DNA of 64,000 nt, from positions 744,001-808,000 of the forward strand of contig NZ_CP168493.1 in assembly GCF_042945595.1 (NCBI RefSeq), written 5' to 3'. Position 1 is the stretch's first letter; the number at the start of each line of letters is the position of its first letter. The DNA comes from Psychrobacillus sp042945595 (GTDB taxonomy: Bacteria > Bacillota > Bacilli > Bacillales_A > Planococcaceae). The translations under genes and the position numbers were made by a program. This document shows, one piece after another, positions 9,283-18,955 of this stretch. A model generated the notes under the pieces. The model searched no databases and was not told where the DNA came from. It saw nothing but the letters and a program-made list of their open reading frames with translations.

Positions 9283-10257
9283 ATGATTTTAGTAATTGGT
9301 GGAGCAGGATATATCGGTAGTCATTTTGTAGAAGAGCTGATAAATGAACAAGATGTAATAGTATTAGATAATTTATCAACTGGTCATAGCTACTTACTAA
9401 ATGAAAATGTAAAATTCATTGAAGGAAATTTAGGAGATATAGATTTACTAAATGAAATTTTTAGTACTTATCAAATTGAAGCAGTGATTCATTTTGCAGC
9501 TTCAAGTCTTGTTGGAGAATCAGTTATCAATCCAATTAAGTACTATGAAAATAATGTTAGTGCTACATTTAATTTGTTACAAACGATGATTGCACATGGG
9601 GTTAAAAACTTTATATTTTCATCGACAGCAGCAACTTACGGTATTCCAAACACTGATCTTATTATAGAAAGTACAGCCACGAGTCCTATTAATCCATATG
9701 GTAAGTCAAAGCTAATGGTGGAGTGGATGCTAGAAGACTTTTCTAAAAGCTATGGCTTATCTTATGTTGTTCTTAGATATTTTAATGCAGCTGGAGCGCA
9801 TAAAAATGGTAGAATCGGTGAGAGTCATTCACCGGAAACACATTTAATTCCTATAATTCTGGAACATCTACTTGGTGAGAGAGAAACTATAGCTATATTT
9901 GGAAATGACTATCCTACTGAAGATGGAACTTGTATTCGTGATTATATACATGTAACAGACCTTGCTAATGCTCATTTAATTTCATTAAATGCATTATTAA
10001 AAAATGAGCTTGAATCAGAAATATTTAACTTAGGTAATGGAGCTGGATATTCTGTAATAGAAGTTATTAAAGCTTGTGAAGAAGCTACATCAAAAAAAGC
10101 AACTGTGGTGATGGAAAATCGTCGAGAAGGAGATCCTGCTAAACTGGTTGCATCTTCAGAAAAGATTAGAACAATGCTTGGTTGGACACCAAAATATAAT
10201 CTATCATCTATCGTAGAAACAGCGTGGAAATGGCATTCTAGTCGTATTAAAACTTAA
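9283..10257 (+). CDS. galE: UDP-glucose 4-epimerase
   Basis: A 324-residue extended SDR enzyme. The NAD motif GGAGYIGSHF is at the N-terminus. HFAASSLVGESV, the STAATYG serine motif and Y-x3-K in NPYGKSKLMVEW are all present, and YFNAAGAHKNGRIGESH is the GalE substrate-loop signature. It interconverts UDP-Glc/UDP-Gal or the N-acetyl forms. GAGGAAAAACA precedes ATG 9283. Within this operon it most likely supplies galactose-type donors for the glycan. Confidence 0.92.
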   Translation: MILVIGGAGYIGSHFVEELINEQDVIVLDNLSTGHSYLLNENVKFIEGNLGDIDLLNEIFSTYQIEAVIHFAASSLVGESVINPIKYYENNVSATFNLLQTMIAHGVKNFIFSSTAATYGIPNTDLIIESTATSPINPYGKSKLMVEWMLEDFSKSYGLSYVVLRYFNAAGAHKNGRIGESHSPETHLIPIILEHLLGERETIAIFGNDYPTEDGTCIRDYIHVTDLANAHLISLNALLKNELESEIFNLGNGAGYSVIEVIKACEEATSKKATVVMENRREGDPAKLVASSEKIRTMLGWTPKYNLSSIVETAWKWHSSRIKT

Positions 10258-10297
10258 AAATATAACAAAAAATGGTAACGTGAAGAAGGGATATAGT

Positions 10298-10891
10298 TTG
10301 AAGAGATTGTTGGATTGTGTCATTAGTTTAATTGCTCTTGTTGTACTATTGCCAGTTTTCGGAATTGTGACAATTCTAATTCGCCCAAAAATAGGATCAC
10401 CTGTTTTATTCAAACAAGAGAGACCTGGCTTATATGGAAAATCATTTTTTGTATATAAATTTCGCTCAATGACGGATGAACGGGATAAAAATGGGGAGTT
10501 ACTTTCAGATGATGTTCGTTTAACTTCATTTGGAAAGGTGATTCGAAAATTAAGTTTAGATGAGCTACCACAGCTATGGAATGTGCTAAAAGGGGATATG
10601 AGTCTTGTGGGTCCTCGTCCGTTATTAGTGGAGTACTTACCTTTGTATAATGAAAGACAAGCTCGACGTCATGATGTTCGTCCTGGTATTACAGGTTGGG
10701 CCCAAGTAAACGGTCGAAATACAATTTCTTGGGAAGAAAAATTTGAGTTAGACGTTTGGTATGTGGAAAATCAATCATTTTGGTTAGATATAAAGATATT
10801 GTTTATGACAGTGCGAAAAGTGTTTATAAGTGAAGGTGTTAGTCAAGAAGGACAGGCTACGATGACAAAGTTTGAAGGTAGTAAGGACTAA
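10298..10891 (+). CDS. epsL: Undecaprenyl-phosphate sugar phosphotransferase (EpsL/PglC type)
   Basis: A 197-residue single-membrane-segment phosphoglycosyltransferase that starts glycan synthesis by moving a sugar-1-phosphate to undecaprenyl phosphate. The N-terminal hydrophobic segment follows KRLLDCVI. Core motifs are VLFKQERPG, KFRSM, LDELPQLWNVLKGDMSLVGP and RPGITGWAQVNGRN. TTG 10298 is preferred to GTG 10280 because AAGAAGGG is correctly spaced and KRLLD is the usual beginning. It is the small PglC-like form without the large N-terminal domain of WcaJ-type enzymes. Confidence 0.88.
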   Translation: MKRLLDCVISLIALVVLLPVFGIVTILIRPKIGSPVLFKQERPGLYGKSFFVYKFRSMTDERDKNGELLSDDVRLTSFGKVIRKLSLDELPQLWNVLKGDMSLVGPRPLLVEYLPLYNERQARRHDVRPGITGWAQVNGRNTISWEEKFELDVWYVENQSFWLDIKILFMTVRKVFISEGVSQEGQATMTKFEGSKD

Positions 10892-10910
10892 CGGAGAGAA
10901 GGTATGCATT

Positions 10911-11540
10911 TTGGAGAAAATTATCCTAATTGGTGATAGTGGTCACGCAAAGGTAATTGAAGATTGTATACGCTCTCAAGGTGGAATAGTTATCGCTAAA
11001 CTAGATGATCGATATTTTGAAAGATTTTGTGAGGATCAGATTATTAAAGGCCCGATTTCATTAGTTGAAACATTATTGACTGATGGTGTGAAGCTTGTAA
11101 TTTCTATTGGATCTAATTCTATTAGAAAACAAATTGTGGAAAGACTAAGTGTTTTCAATGATAAGTATGCAACTGTTATTCATAGTAGGTCAGTAGTGAG
11201 TGATTCTGTAAAAATAGGTCATGGGACAGTTATCATGCCTGGTGTAGTTGTAAATGCAGATGCTTCTATTGGCTGTCATACTATTATTAATACGAATAGT
11301 GTTGTCGAGCATGACTGCGTAATCCAGGATTTCGCGCATATATCTCCAAGTGCAATATTAACTGGGAACGTGAAGGTTGGACAAGGTAGTCATGTTGGAG
11401 CTGGGGCCACAATTATACCAGGTATTGAAATTGGAGTATGGACAACTATTGGAGCAGGATCTTCGATAATATCAAATATTGATTCTAATGTTACGGCAGT
11501 TGGAGTTCCGGCTAAAGTGATAAAGAGAGAAGGACTATAA
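10911..11540 (+). CDS. epsM: PglD/NeuD/EpsM-type sugar acetyltransferase
   Basis: A 209-residue enzyme. The N-terminal EKIILIGDSGHAKVIEDCI is the Rossmann-like substrate-binding part. Hexapeptide repeats follow (GHGTVIMPGVVVNADASIG, VEHDCVIQDFAHISP, VGQGSHVGAGATIIPG). PglD and EpsM acetylate the 4-amino group of a UDP-4-amino sugar on the way to N,N'-diacetylbacillosamine. TTG 10911 is chosen over TTG 10872 because GGAGAGAAGG lies 8 bases upstream and the NeuD family begins at this point. Gene order L-M-N matches the B. subtilis eps operon. Confidence 0.85.
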   Translation: MEKIILIGDSGHAKVIEDCIRSQGGIVIAKLDDRYFERFCEDQIIKGPISLVETLLTDGVKLVISIGSNSIRKQIVERLSVFNDKYATVIHSRSVVSDSVKIGHGTVIMPGVVVNADASIGCHTIINTNSVVEHDCVIQDFAHISPSAILTGNVKVGQGSHVGAGATIIPGIEIGVWTTIGAGSSIISNIDSNVTAVGVPAKVIKREGL

Positions 11541-12680
11541 ATGAGCGAACGAATCTTATTATCTTCCCCACATATGGGTGGAAATGAGCAAAAGTACATA
11601 AATGAAGCATTTGAAACGAATTGGATCGCTCCTTTAGGAACGAATGTGGACGGGTTTGAGAATGAATTAGCAGAGTACGTTGGGATTCAAGGGGCTGCCG
11701 CAGTTAGTGCAGGTACTGCTGCTATTGACTTGGCACTTAATCTACTAGGAGTTGGAGCAGGAGATACTGTTTTTTGTTCGACTTTGACGTTTATTGCTAG
11801 TGCGAATCCTATTATGTATCGTGGTGCAACACCAGTATTCATTGATTCCGAATGGGATACTTGGAATATGTCTCCACAAGCTTTGGAGAGAGCATTTATG
11901 GATGTTGCTGCAGACGGAAAGCTTCCGAAAGCAGTCGTTATTGTCAATTTATATGGACAAAGTGCGAAGATGGATGAGCTTATGGAAATTTGTAATCGCT
12001 ATGATGTTGCTGTAGTAGAAGATGCCGCAGAATCATTGGGCTCCACTTACAAAGGTAAGAAAAGTGGGACATTTGGAAAATACGGTATTTATTCATTCAA
12101 TGGAAATAAAATTATTACGACTTCTGGTGGTGGCATGCTTGTTTCAGATGATGTAGATGCATTAAAGCAAGCTCGATTCTTAGCAACTCAAGCTCGTGAT
12201 GCGGCCAAGCATTATCAACATAGTGTGATTGGCTATAATTATCGTTTGAGTAATGTGCTTGCTGGGATTGGTCGAGGTCAACTTGAAGTGTTGGATGAGC
12301 GTATTGCTCAGAAGCGTGCGATTTTTGAGAGGTATGAAAATACTCTTGGTTCAATTGATGGAGTTACTTTTATGCCGGAGTTAGAAGATACTTTTTCGAA
12401 TCGTTGGTTGAGTGTGATACAGTTGGATCCAGCAAAGATTGCAATAGCTCTATATGATGTGATAGACGCATTGAATGATGAAAATATAGAAGCCCGTCCA
12501 GTTTGGAAACCACTTCACTTGCAACCGGTATTTGAAGGATGTAAGTTCTATGCTCAAGGTGAAGGTAAAGCTGTTAGTGAGATTTTATTTGAACAAGGAA
12601 TTTGTCTACCTTCAGATTCGAAGATGACGGTGGAGCAGCAGCAGAGAGTGATAGATGTTTTAATGAAGAATTTGGGATGA
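11541..12680 (+). CDS. epsN: DegT-family aminotransferase (EpsN/PglE type)
   Basis: A 379-residue PLP aminotransferase. ILLSSPHMGGNEQKYINEAF and NWIAPLGTNVDGFENEL are typical of EpsN/PglE and related 4-aminotransferases. DAAESLGSTYKGKKSG and SFNGNKIITTSGGGML carry the PLP-contact Asp and catalytic Lys. It follows epsM directly with no gap. With epsM and epsL it would give a UDP-bacillosamine-type primer sugar. The required UDP-GlcNAc 4,6-dehydratase (PglF/EpsC) is not in the window. It is the last gene of the operon, followed by a strong terminator. Confidence 0.85.
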   Translation: MSERILLSSPHMGGNEQKYINEAFETNWIAPLGTNVDGFENELAEYVGIQGAAAVSAGTAAIDLALNLLGVGAGDTVFCSTLTFIASANPIMYRGATPVFIDSEWDTWNMSPQALERAFMDVAADGKLPKAVVIVNLYGQSAKMDELMEICNRYDVAVVEDAAESLGSTYKGKKSGTFGKYGIYSFNGNKIITTSGGGMLVSDDVDALKQARFLATQARDAAKHYQHSVIGYNYRLSNVLAGIGRGQLEVLDERIAQKRAIFERYENTLGSIDGVTFMPELEDTFSNRWLSVIQLDPAKIAIALYDVIDALNDENIEARPVWKPLHLQPVFEGCKFYAQGEGKAVSEILFEQGICLPSDSKMTVEQQQRVIDVLMKNLG

Positions 12681-12696
12681 TAATAATGATGTTGAT

Positions 12697-12740
12697 AAAC
12701 CCCAGTTACTTTATCATATGATAAAGTAACTGGGGTTTTT
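12697..12740 (+). terminator. Rho-independent terminator of the glycan operon
   Basis: A perfect 20-bp inverted repeat (arms 12697-12716 and 12719-12738) with a 2-base loop and a T run. It lies 16 bases after the epsN stop and also faces the convergent minus-strand gene, so it may act in both directions. Confidence 0.93.
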
Positions 12741-12871
12741 GATTATCCGCTACTTACAATGAATCAGTTGTATACTGTATAATTTAGATTAGTCAACAGA
12801 CGTGTTCTATTTATTAATATTTCTTACGACACCTTAAGTTCTAACCGCGTAGTAAACAGTGACAAAGAACG

Positions 12872-13882
12872 TTAATTAAATGAGATTGCTTTTTTCTTCA
12901 CGCTCATCCTAACATTTATTCCAGATAACAATGGTTTTTCTACTAATTGATAGAAAACACAAGACATTATTATTGTTAAAAGATTGATTAAATTCATTGT
13001 TAGGAAATAACCGATTGTTTCAGGTAATTTAAGAATCCCAAATATTTTAATCAAAGCATTTAAAAATAACAGGTGAATTAAATAGATAGAATAAGATGCA
13101 TCTCCTAAATACTTCAGGAGTTTCGGTGTTTTTACATCTTCCTGGTAGGCTATCGAAGCAGCACCGATTATCACTAGTGTAAATGGTAATCCATAAGCAA
13201 TAATTCGGTCTAATGAAATCAATTCAAGATGCAAAATTCCCCAACTAATTCCTGAAAGTAGTATCCCACTTAATAAAATTAATCTACGGTGTATAAGTTT
13301 ATTGTTTAGTACTAAATAAGCAGAAAAGGATCCTAAAGCGAATTCAATGTTAAATTTACTAAATAAAAAGTTCATGATAAAGCTTTCGAACTTCGCTACT
13401 CCAAAAAAGGAGAGCATAGTCAATGTAAGCCACGCAATTAATAACGAGTAAAACAATATCTCATGACTCAGGGTCCAAATAACACCGTTCAAATATACGG
13501 GGTTCGGTGTGAGTAAATATGAACTTACTATGACCTTGATGTTACTTACCAAATTATCACCATAACCGGATAAGACGAAAGCAATAAACATCAATGAGGT
13601 AGCAATCCAGTGAATGGGATACACTCTAATAAATCTTTTTATAATAAAATTATTAAATTTATCCTTTTTACCTAGATCAGGGTGATGAACATAAAAAATA
13701 ATAAATCCGCTCAAAATAAAGAAGAAATCCACACCTATGAACCCTTGATCGAATATCTTAAAGATATATTCTTGATTGTATTTCTCCAAATAATCCCCAG
13801 TTGAATGATAAAAGACCACCATTAAAGCCGCAATAGCCCTAAAAGCTTGCAATATTTCTATGTTTTTTCGTTTAATGTTCAA
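12872..13882 (-). CDS. Acyltransferase family 3 membrane protein
   Basis: A 336-residue polytopic protein of the acyltransferase-3 family. ILQAFRAIAALMVVFYHS carries the conserved His, followed by FIGVDFFFILSGFIIFYVH and a WTLSHEILFYSLL segment. The TTG start has a GAGGAG site about 8 bases upstream. It is convergent to the glycan operon and differs clearly from the acyltransferase at 2170. It probably O-acylates a surface glycan or wall polymer, but the acceptor is unknown. Confidence 0.85.
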   Translation of the reverse strand: MNIKRKNIEILQAFRAIAALMVVFYHSTGDYLEKYNQEYIFKIFDQGFIGVDFFFILSGFIIFYVHHPDLGKKDKFNNFIIKRFIRVYPIHWIATSLMFIAFVLSGYGDNLVSNIKVIVSSYLLTPNPVYLNGVIWTLSHEILFYSLLIAWLTLTMLSFFGVAKFESFIMNFLFSKFNIEFALGSFSAYLVLNNKLIHRRLILLSGILLSGISWGILHLELISLDRIIAYGLPFTLVIIGAASIAYQEDVKTPKLLKYLGDASYSIYLIHLLFLNALIKIFGILKLPETIGYFLTMNLINLLTIIMSCVFYQLVEKPLLSGINVRMSVKKKAISFN

Positions 13883-14481
13883 ATTATTGTCTCCTCTATC
13901 TTTTGAATGTAGGTAATTTTTTAGAATGGTTCATTATTATTCTAACACTAACCTACTATGGAGTCTGTCGCAATTGCGTTTTGAGAAGTAAGCCTCAAAT
14001 CATTTACGTCCTTTTCTGTAGAAACAAGCACTTGGTTTGTGCCATCCGTTTTACCGGAAGTATGACTTTGACTTTTTAGGCTTTATTTTCCTTTTAAATG
14101 TTGTGCGTCATAAGGGATGTAACCACTAAATTAAATTGGTTATTATGCACACTTAATGAAAAAGTGAATAATTTAGTGGACTTAAAAACAAATAATTAGT
14201 TTTTTGTCTAATTTAATCCTTTATTAATTGGTTTAAGTTACACCAAGTTCAACAAGTGGAATTATATCATTTTATCGCTTGGTATAATTATTGTCCTTAG
14301 TATAAATGGAAACAGTGAAATCCAACTAATTTACCTAACAAAAAGGAATATTAATATTCAATGGTGAATAACTACAATATGTTTATAAAAAAAATAGAAG
14401 ATAATTGAAAGTTGTCAATGTTTTTATATTATAATAAAATTAGAATCAAATTATATTCGTGAATAAAGGGAGAGATTTTCT
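13883..14481. other. Intergenic region with a short open relic
   Basis: About 600 bases between divergent genes. The minus strand over 13948-14087 is open for some 45 codons and reads like protein, but it has no start and no family I recognise; I treat it as a possible relic. A TATAAT at 14430-14435 upstream of the S-layer-type gene has only poorly spaced -35 candidates. GGGAGAG at 14469-14475 is the ribosome site for the gene at 14482. Confidence 0.35.
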
Positions 14482-16734
14482 ATGGACAACAAAACAGCTA
14501 AAATTATTATATCTTCAGCTGTAGCTGCATCTGCTTTTGTTGCAGTAGCACCAAGTCAGCAGGCTAATGCAGCTACAAATATTGAGCAATTAATAAGTGA
14601 TGTGCAAAAAGCAGGTACTGTTTTAAAATGGGCAATTTCAATTGAGGGTACTGCAGATGGGGTGACCCAGCCTTGGAATCAATTTAATGCGGCGAAAACG
14701 TCGATTGATAAAGTGGAGGCTGCTCTGAATGGGGTAAGTTATTCGGATAAGTTAAAATATGATGCTCAGTTAGTTGAACCAAAAACGCAGCTTCAACGAG
14801 CGCAAGCGTATTTGGATGCAATCACCGCAAGTACGAAGATAGAAGCTAAAAGGACTGCACTTTCGGAAGCGGTTGTTGCAAACAATTTAGAACAAGTGGA
14901 AGCTGCTTATCATCAAATGTCCGCAGAATTCCGCAAACAAACGATTTTGTTGGATCGTGTATATGGTCAATCTACTCGCGATAAAATACGTAATGTCGTA
15001 AAAGGACCGGCAGAACAGTTGATCAATTATGTAAAGAACGATGTAACTGTACATATGTTTATGAAGGATGCAGTAGAAAAAAACCGAGTTGGTAAGTTTG
15101 ATGAAGCAGATAAGAAAATAAATGAAGCTCAATCGATTTTGAATTCAAGTGTATTGATTTGGGGTAGCACTTTGAAAAAAAGTATAGAAGAACTAGTTAA
15201 ATCTCAACCAGTTCAACTTGTTTCCACTTCTCGTGTAGATAACACAACTGTAACCGCAAAATTGAACAAAGCAGTTTCTACGATTAATCTTTCTGAGTTT
15301 ACATTTGATAACTCATTAACAGTTACGAATGCCTCATTAAGTAAAGACGGAACAACTGTAACGTTAACTACTTCTGTTCAAACACCTGGGATAAAGTATA
15401 CGATGAAGTATAAAGGGAGTTCAGCTAGCTTTACAGTTCCGGGCAGTATCGCACCTATTCAAATAGGAAATCAAACGACGCAACATAGAGATACGTCTGA
15501 AGTATTAGCCCTAACTGCAACTTTCCCAACAGCATACGGTCAGTCTTCTGATCGCGTACGTATCGAAGTGCCAGCAGGACTGAAACTATTAACAATTAAT
15601 GGAGTAGAAAATGTTATTCCAGGTGCAAAAAGTATAAACGTTACACCAGATAAAAACGGTACCGTGATAATTACATTTACTGCGAACAGTGTGAATACAC
15701 CCGCAGTGGACAAAGTGTTTACGTTTAGTAAATTAGTAAATAATACGGTAGTGGAAACCCAAACATCCGGTGTATTCAACTTCTATACTGCTGCAAAAGC
15801 AGGTTCTTTTACAAATAAAAAAGTTATGTATGTGGATACAATTCGTAATTACTTCATTACTTCGGATGGAATGCAATATAATGTGAAAACTTCCGGTGAT
15901 ATTTATAAAAATGAAGGAATTGCAGTTTCGTTTGATTCGTTCAAATCTGCTTTAAATGCGGAGGATACTATATCTGGAACGTATCAACCGACATCTGCGT
16001 CGACATTCGATATTACGTTCAATTTCTATTTTGTTGACTTGCTACTAGATTCTAAGTTTGCATATAAATCTGGAACTGCAGGATACCGTATGATTGGTAG
16101 CAGTATTGAATTGTCTGGAACGGCACAACCCAACTATGAACTATTATTCTATAATGGTTCAGGAGCTTATATTGGAAAAACAAAAGTGGCTTCAAATGGA
16201 GTATGGAAATATACGACAAGCATTACTCGAAATGCTATTAATGATTTTTCATTTATTCAACAAGCAGTTGGTTTAGCTACACCTTCGTATAGTGGCTCGA
16301 ACGCGAAAACTTTTAGAATAGTGGAAGGGCAATTTGAACTTGCTTCTGTAAGTGCTGGAACTGATAAAAGTGAAGAGTTAGAAAATAAGGAAGTAACATT
16401 TACAGTCGCACCAGTAAAAAGCAGTAATGGTTTAGTACTAGCTCAGGATCAGGCATTAGTTGGATCAAATGCTACAATTACAGTACAGGATTTAGACGGC
16501 ACAAAAGTAAAGTTCACAAACAACCAAAGCAACACAATCTTTAGTTCTGTGGGCAATGGCTTCAAAATTAAGTTTGGCACTATAGATGCAAGCAAAGGGA
16601 CTGCTGTCATTTTGGCTAATGGAACTGACGGACTATTAACTGGCGATTTAAAGGTAATTTCCATTGAAGGTATTACGAATGCATATGGTTTGAATATGAC
16701 ATTGAATAACGGGTTTCAGATTACAGGATATTAA
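14482..16734 (+). CDS. S-layer-type surface protein with SbsC-like N-terminal wall-binding domain
   Basis: A 750-residue exported protein. Residues 1-30 are a signal peptide ending in QANA before ATNIEQL. Residues about 31-240 resemble the all-helical N-terminal domain of Geobacillus SbsC, which binds secondary cell wall polymer. The most telling stretch is TILLDRVYGQSTRDKIR followed by a DVTVHM segment. After it come beta-rich domains such as FTFDNSLTVTNASLSKDG, as in S-layer proteins. There are no SLH domains and no LPXTG motif. It is closely paralogous to the gene at 18956. The next gene encodes a SLAP-domain protein, which supports export as an S-layer-like protein. Whether it forms a lattice is not shown. 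Confidence 0.8.
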   Translation: MDNKTAKIIISSAVAASAFVAVAPSQQANAATNIEQLISDVQKAGTVLKWAISIEGTADGVTQPWNQFNAAKTSIDKVEAALNGVSYSDKLKYDAQLVEPKTQLQRAQAYLDAITASTKIEAKRTALSEAVVANNLEQVEAAYHQMSAEFRKQTILLDRVYGQSTRDKIRNVVKGPAEQLINYVKNDVTVHMFMKDAVEKNRVGKFDEADKKINEAQSILNSSVLIWGSTLKKSIEELVKSQPVQLVSTSRVDNTTVTAKLNKAVSTINLSEFTFDNSLTVTNASLSKDGTTVTLTTSVQTPGIKYTMKYKGSSASFTVPGSIAPIQIGNQTTQHRDTSEVLALTATFPTAYGQSSDRVRIEVPAGLKLLTINGVENVIPGAKSINVTPDKNGTVIITFTANSVNTPAVDKVFTFSKLVNNTVVETQTSGVFNFYTAAKAGSFTNKKVMYVDTIRNYFITSDGMQYNVKTSGDIYKNEGIAVSFDSFKSALNAEDTISGTYQPTSASTFDITFNFYFVDLLLDSKFAYKSGTAGYRMIGSSIELSGTAQPNYELLFYNGSGAYIGKTKVASNGVWKYTTSITRNAINDFSFIQQAVGLATPSYSGSNAKTFRIVEGQFELASVSAGTDKSEELENKEVTFTVAPVKSSNGLVLAQDQALVGSNATITVQDLDGTKVKFTNNQSNTIFSSVGNGFKIKFGTIDASKGTAVILANGTDGLLTGDLKVISIEGITNAYGLNMTLNNGFQITGY

Positions 16735-16768
16735 CATATATCTTTTTAGTTTTAAATGAATAAAGGAG

Positions 16769-16808
16769 AAAATCCATTTAATTGTTTTACAATTAAGTGG
16801 ATTTTTTT
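16769..16808 (+). terminator. Terminator after the first SbsC-like gene
   Basis: A 13-bp stem (AATCCATTTAATT pairing with AATTAAGTGGATT, one G-T pair) followed by seven T residues. Confidence 0.85.
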
Positions 16809-16871
16809 GTCGAATATTATTTGCAAAGGTGAATGTTTCATGTTTTCATTCGAAGATGGTACTGCTATTCT

Positions 16872-16885
16872 TATAATGATATAAT
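16872..16885 (+). promoter_or_regulatory. Possible -10 region for the SLAP gene
   Basis: Two TATAAT boxes (16872-16877 and 16880-16885) lie about 35-50 bases before ATG 16920, with no convincing -35 box. Because a terminator precedes it, the SLAP gene needs its own promoter or read-through. Confidence 0.4.
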
Positions 16886-16919
16886 AGTGCCACAGTATTA
16901 GTTTTGAAAGGATGTTCCA

Positions 16920-17759
16920 ATGTTTAAGCCAAATAAAGCACCTCAACCAAAGTTATCCAATAGATTAAAAACTATCTTAGAATTTAGTGATCTGTGGAAT
17001 CTTAATGAACAAGAGCGTTATGTTTTTCAATCTGCTCATAATAAATTAAAAGGGTTAGAACCAAATCAACTTAATGTTCACGGGGTCAACCTATACAAAA
17101 CAAGTGACGGATTTATCATTACAGCAATTATTCGTCAATCTTTGAAAAAGAATCTAGCTTTAGGTGATATTCGTTTAATAGTTCGCGATACGGAAGGCAA
17201 AGATATAGCAAAGAAAGATTTTAATATGGAGCACTACGGCGAATTAGCTTCACTAAGAGCTCGCCCTTGGATGTTCGAGTTTGATAATGATTCTTTATTT
17301 GTACCCCAAGATGAAATAACAGACCAAATGGAATTTGTTGTGGTCTTCGAATACCAACAAAAATCTGTATCTCACTTCACTTTACAATTAGATGAAAAGT
17401 GGTCACAAGACCTAACACATGATCAAAAAGAATCTTTAACGAAAACACTCGATTCTTTAAATCCAATAGCAGTTAATGATATGTCAATTTCCGCTTATAA
17501 TTTGGAAGAACAAGCAAATGGTGTTACTATCGATGCATTCATACGCAATTCTTTCGATAAGGAAGTCACACTTAATAATTTACCTGTACAATTGTTTGAT
17601 GCAGCTGGAAGTTTAGTGGCACAATATGAATTCTCGTTAGAGCAATTTACTATTATCTCAAACCATGGTCGTCCAGTGAGCTTGTTTATTCCAAAAGAAA
17701 TATTCAAAAAAGTAAACCCAGACTGGTCAAGCTGGAAAATGGAAGTAAAACCTAATTAA
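16920..17759 (+). CDS. SLAP-domain protein (accessory Sec S-layer assembly family)
   Basis: A 279-residue protein with no signal peptide, so probably cytoplasmic. It holds two related domains. The first is about residues 30-145 (NVHGVNLYKTSDGFIITAII, then ARPWMFEF). The second is about 170-277 (NDMSISAYNLEEQANGVTID, then GRPVSLFIPKE, WSSWKMEV). This duplicated pattern is that of SLAP domains. Bacillus anthracis SlaP works with SecA2 in exporting S-layer proteins. It lies directly after an SbsC-like surface-protein gene and has a paralogue at 27455. No secA2 is visible. Function is inferred from family and context. Confidence 0.8.
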   Translation: MFKPNKAPQPKLSNRLKTILEFSDLWNLNEQERYVFQSAHNKLKGLEPNQLNVHGVNLYKTSDGFIITAIIRQSLKKNLALGDIRLIVRDTEGKDIAKKDFNMEHYGELASLRARPWMFEFDNDSLFVPQDEITDQMEFVVVFEYQQKSVSHFTLQLDEKWSQDLTHDQKESLTKTLDSLNPIAVNDMSISAYNLEEQANGVTIDAFIRNSFDKEVTLNNLPVQLFDAAGSLVAQYEFSLEQFTIISNHGRPVSLFIPKEIFKKVNPDWSSWKMEVKPN

Positions 17760-17783
17760 TAATGTGAGTATTATCAATGGTAT

Positions 17784-17829
17784 AACCCCTCAATCGAACT
17801 TCACTTACGATTGAGGGGTTATTTTATTT
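17784..17829 (+). terminator. Terminator of the first SLAP gene
   Basis: A 13-bp perfect stem (AACCCCTCAATCG with its complement at 17808-17820), an 11-base loop and a T-rich tail. Confidence 0.88.
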
Positions 17830-17994
17830 GTTTGAAAAACAGATTGTCACAATTATTAATTTTTCGAGTTGATTATAATAATTGTCTAATAATGACGTTC
17901 TGATTATTGTGAAAGTATTTCTTTCGTTTGACTGATATAATAAATGGAAAAGGGTAAAAAAAATTCTTATAGTAAATAGAAACGGGGAGAGAAG

Positions 17995-18903
17995 TTGGAA
18001 AATGTACTTGTGTTAGGTGGTACTCAATTTTTTGGTAAAAGGCTTGTGAACAAGCTTCTGGAAAATGGGAAAAACGTGACAATTGCTACACGTGGTCTTC
18101 AAAAGGATTCCTTTGGAGAAAAAGTGGAACGTCTGTTTATAGATCGAGAGAACAAATCATCATTAAATGAAGCATTCGCTAATAAGAAATGGGATATCGT
18201 ATACGAACAATCTTGTCAGTCTTCATAAGAAGCATTGGATACAGTATCAGCTTTAAAAGGAAAAGTTAAGCGTTACATTTTTACTTCTACTCAAGCTGTT
18301 TATGAATATGGCACTAACTGGAGAGAAGAAGATTTTATTCCCGAAAATTTTTCTTTTGAATATAAAAATAGAAAACAGTATGTTGGATATGAAGGTTATC
18401 AAGAAGCAAAACGGGCTGCTGAAACGGTACTATTCACTAAACGTGACTTTGAAGTTGTGGCAGTACGGTTTCCACTTGTTGTTGGAGTCGATGATTACAC
18501 GGAAAGATTGAAATTTCATGTAGATAAAGTGTTGAACAATGAACTAGCTGGGATTAAAAATCCCAAAGCACGTTATAGCTTTATTCTTGCGGATGAGGCG
18601 GCGGAATTTTTATTTAAAATGGGTGATTCATCTTTTATTGGTACGATTAACCCTGGATGTGCAGAGGATATTTCATTAGAAGAACTAATGCTAAAAATAG
18701 AAAAACGTGTCGGGAAATCAGCCAATATGGTGGACGATGCCCCACAAGCGAATACATCCCCATATGCACTTCCAGGTTCATGGTCTATTAATACGGAAAA
18801 AGCTGTTCGACTTGGATTCCAATTTTCAGATATACATGAAATGCTGAATGAGCTAATTGATCATTATATAGCTATTCATCCCTCCAAAACTGAAACATTT
18901 TAG
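17995..18903 (+). pseudogene. Atypical SDR NAD-epimerase/dehydratase gene with one in-frame stop
   Basis: The frame is open over its full length except for TAA at 18226-18228, codon 78. There the intact paralogue at 43930 has CAG (Gln); here a CAA to TAA change would explain it. Both halves align with the paralogue throughout. Shared features are the NAD motif VLVLGGTQFFG, STQAVYEYGT, Y-x3-K in YEGYQEAKRAAE and the NPGCAEDISLEEL region. TTG 17995 has GGGGAG upstream. The rest of the gene is undamaged, so the mutation is recent, or it is a sequencing error. It precedes the SbsC-like gene at 18956. Confidence 0.85.
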
Positions 18904-18955
18904 GTGATGATACGTACATATTCAATAGTGAGTTATAAATGAAGGGAGAAATTCC

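Noticed and set aside
17995..18903. Stop-codon readthrough as a programmed event in the SDR gene
   Set aside because: The paralogue has a plain Gln codon there, and other broken genes in the window use all three stop codons, so simple mutation is more likely.
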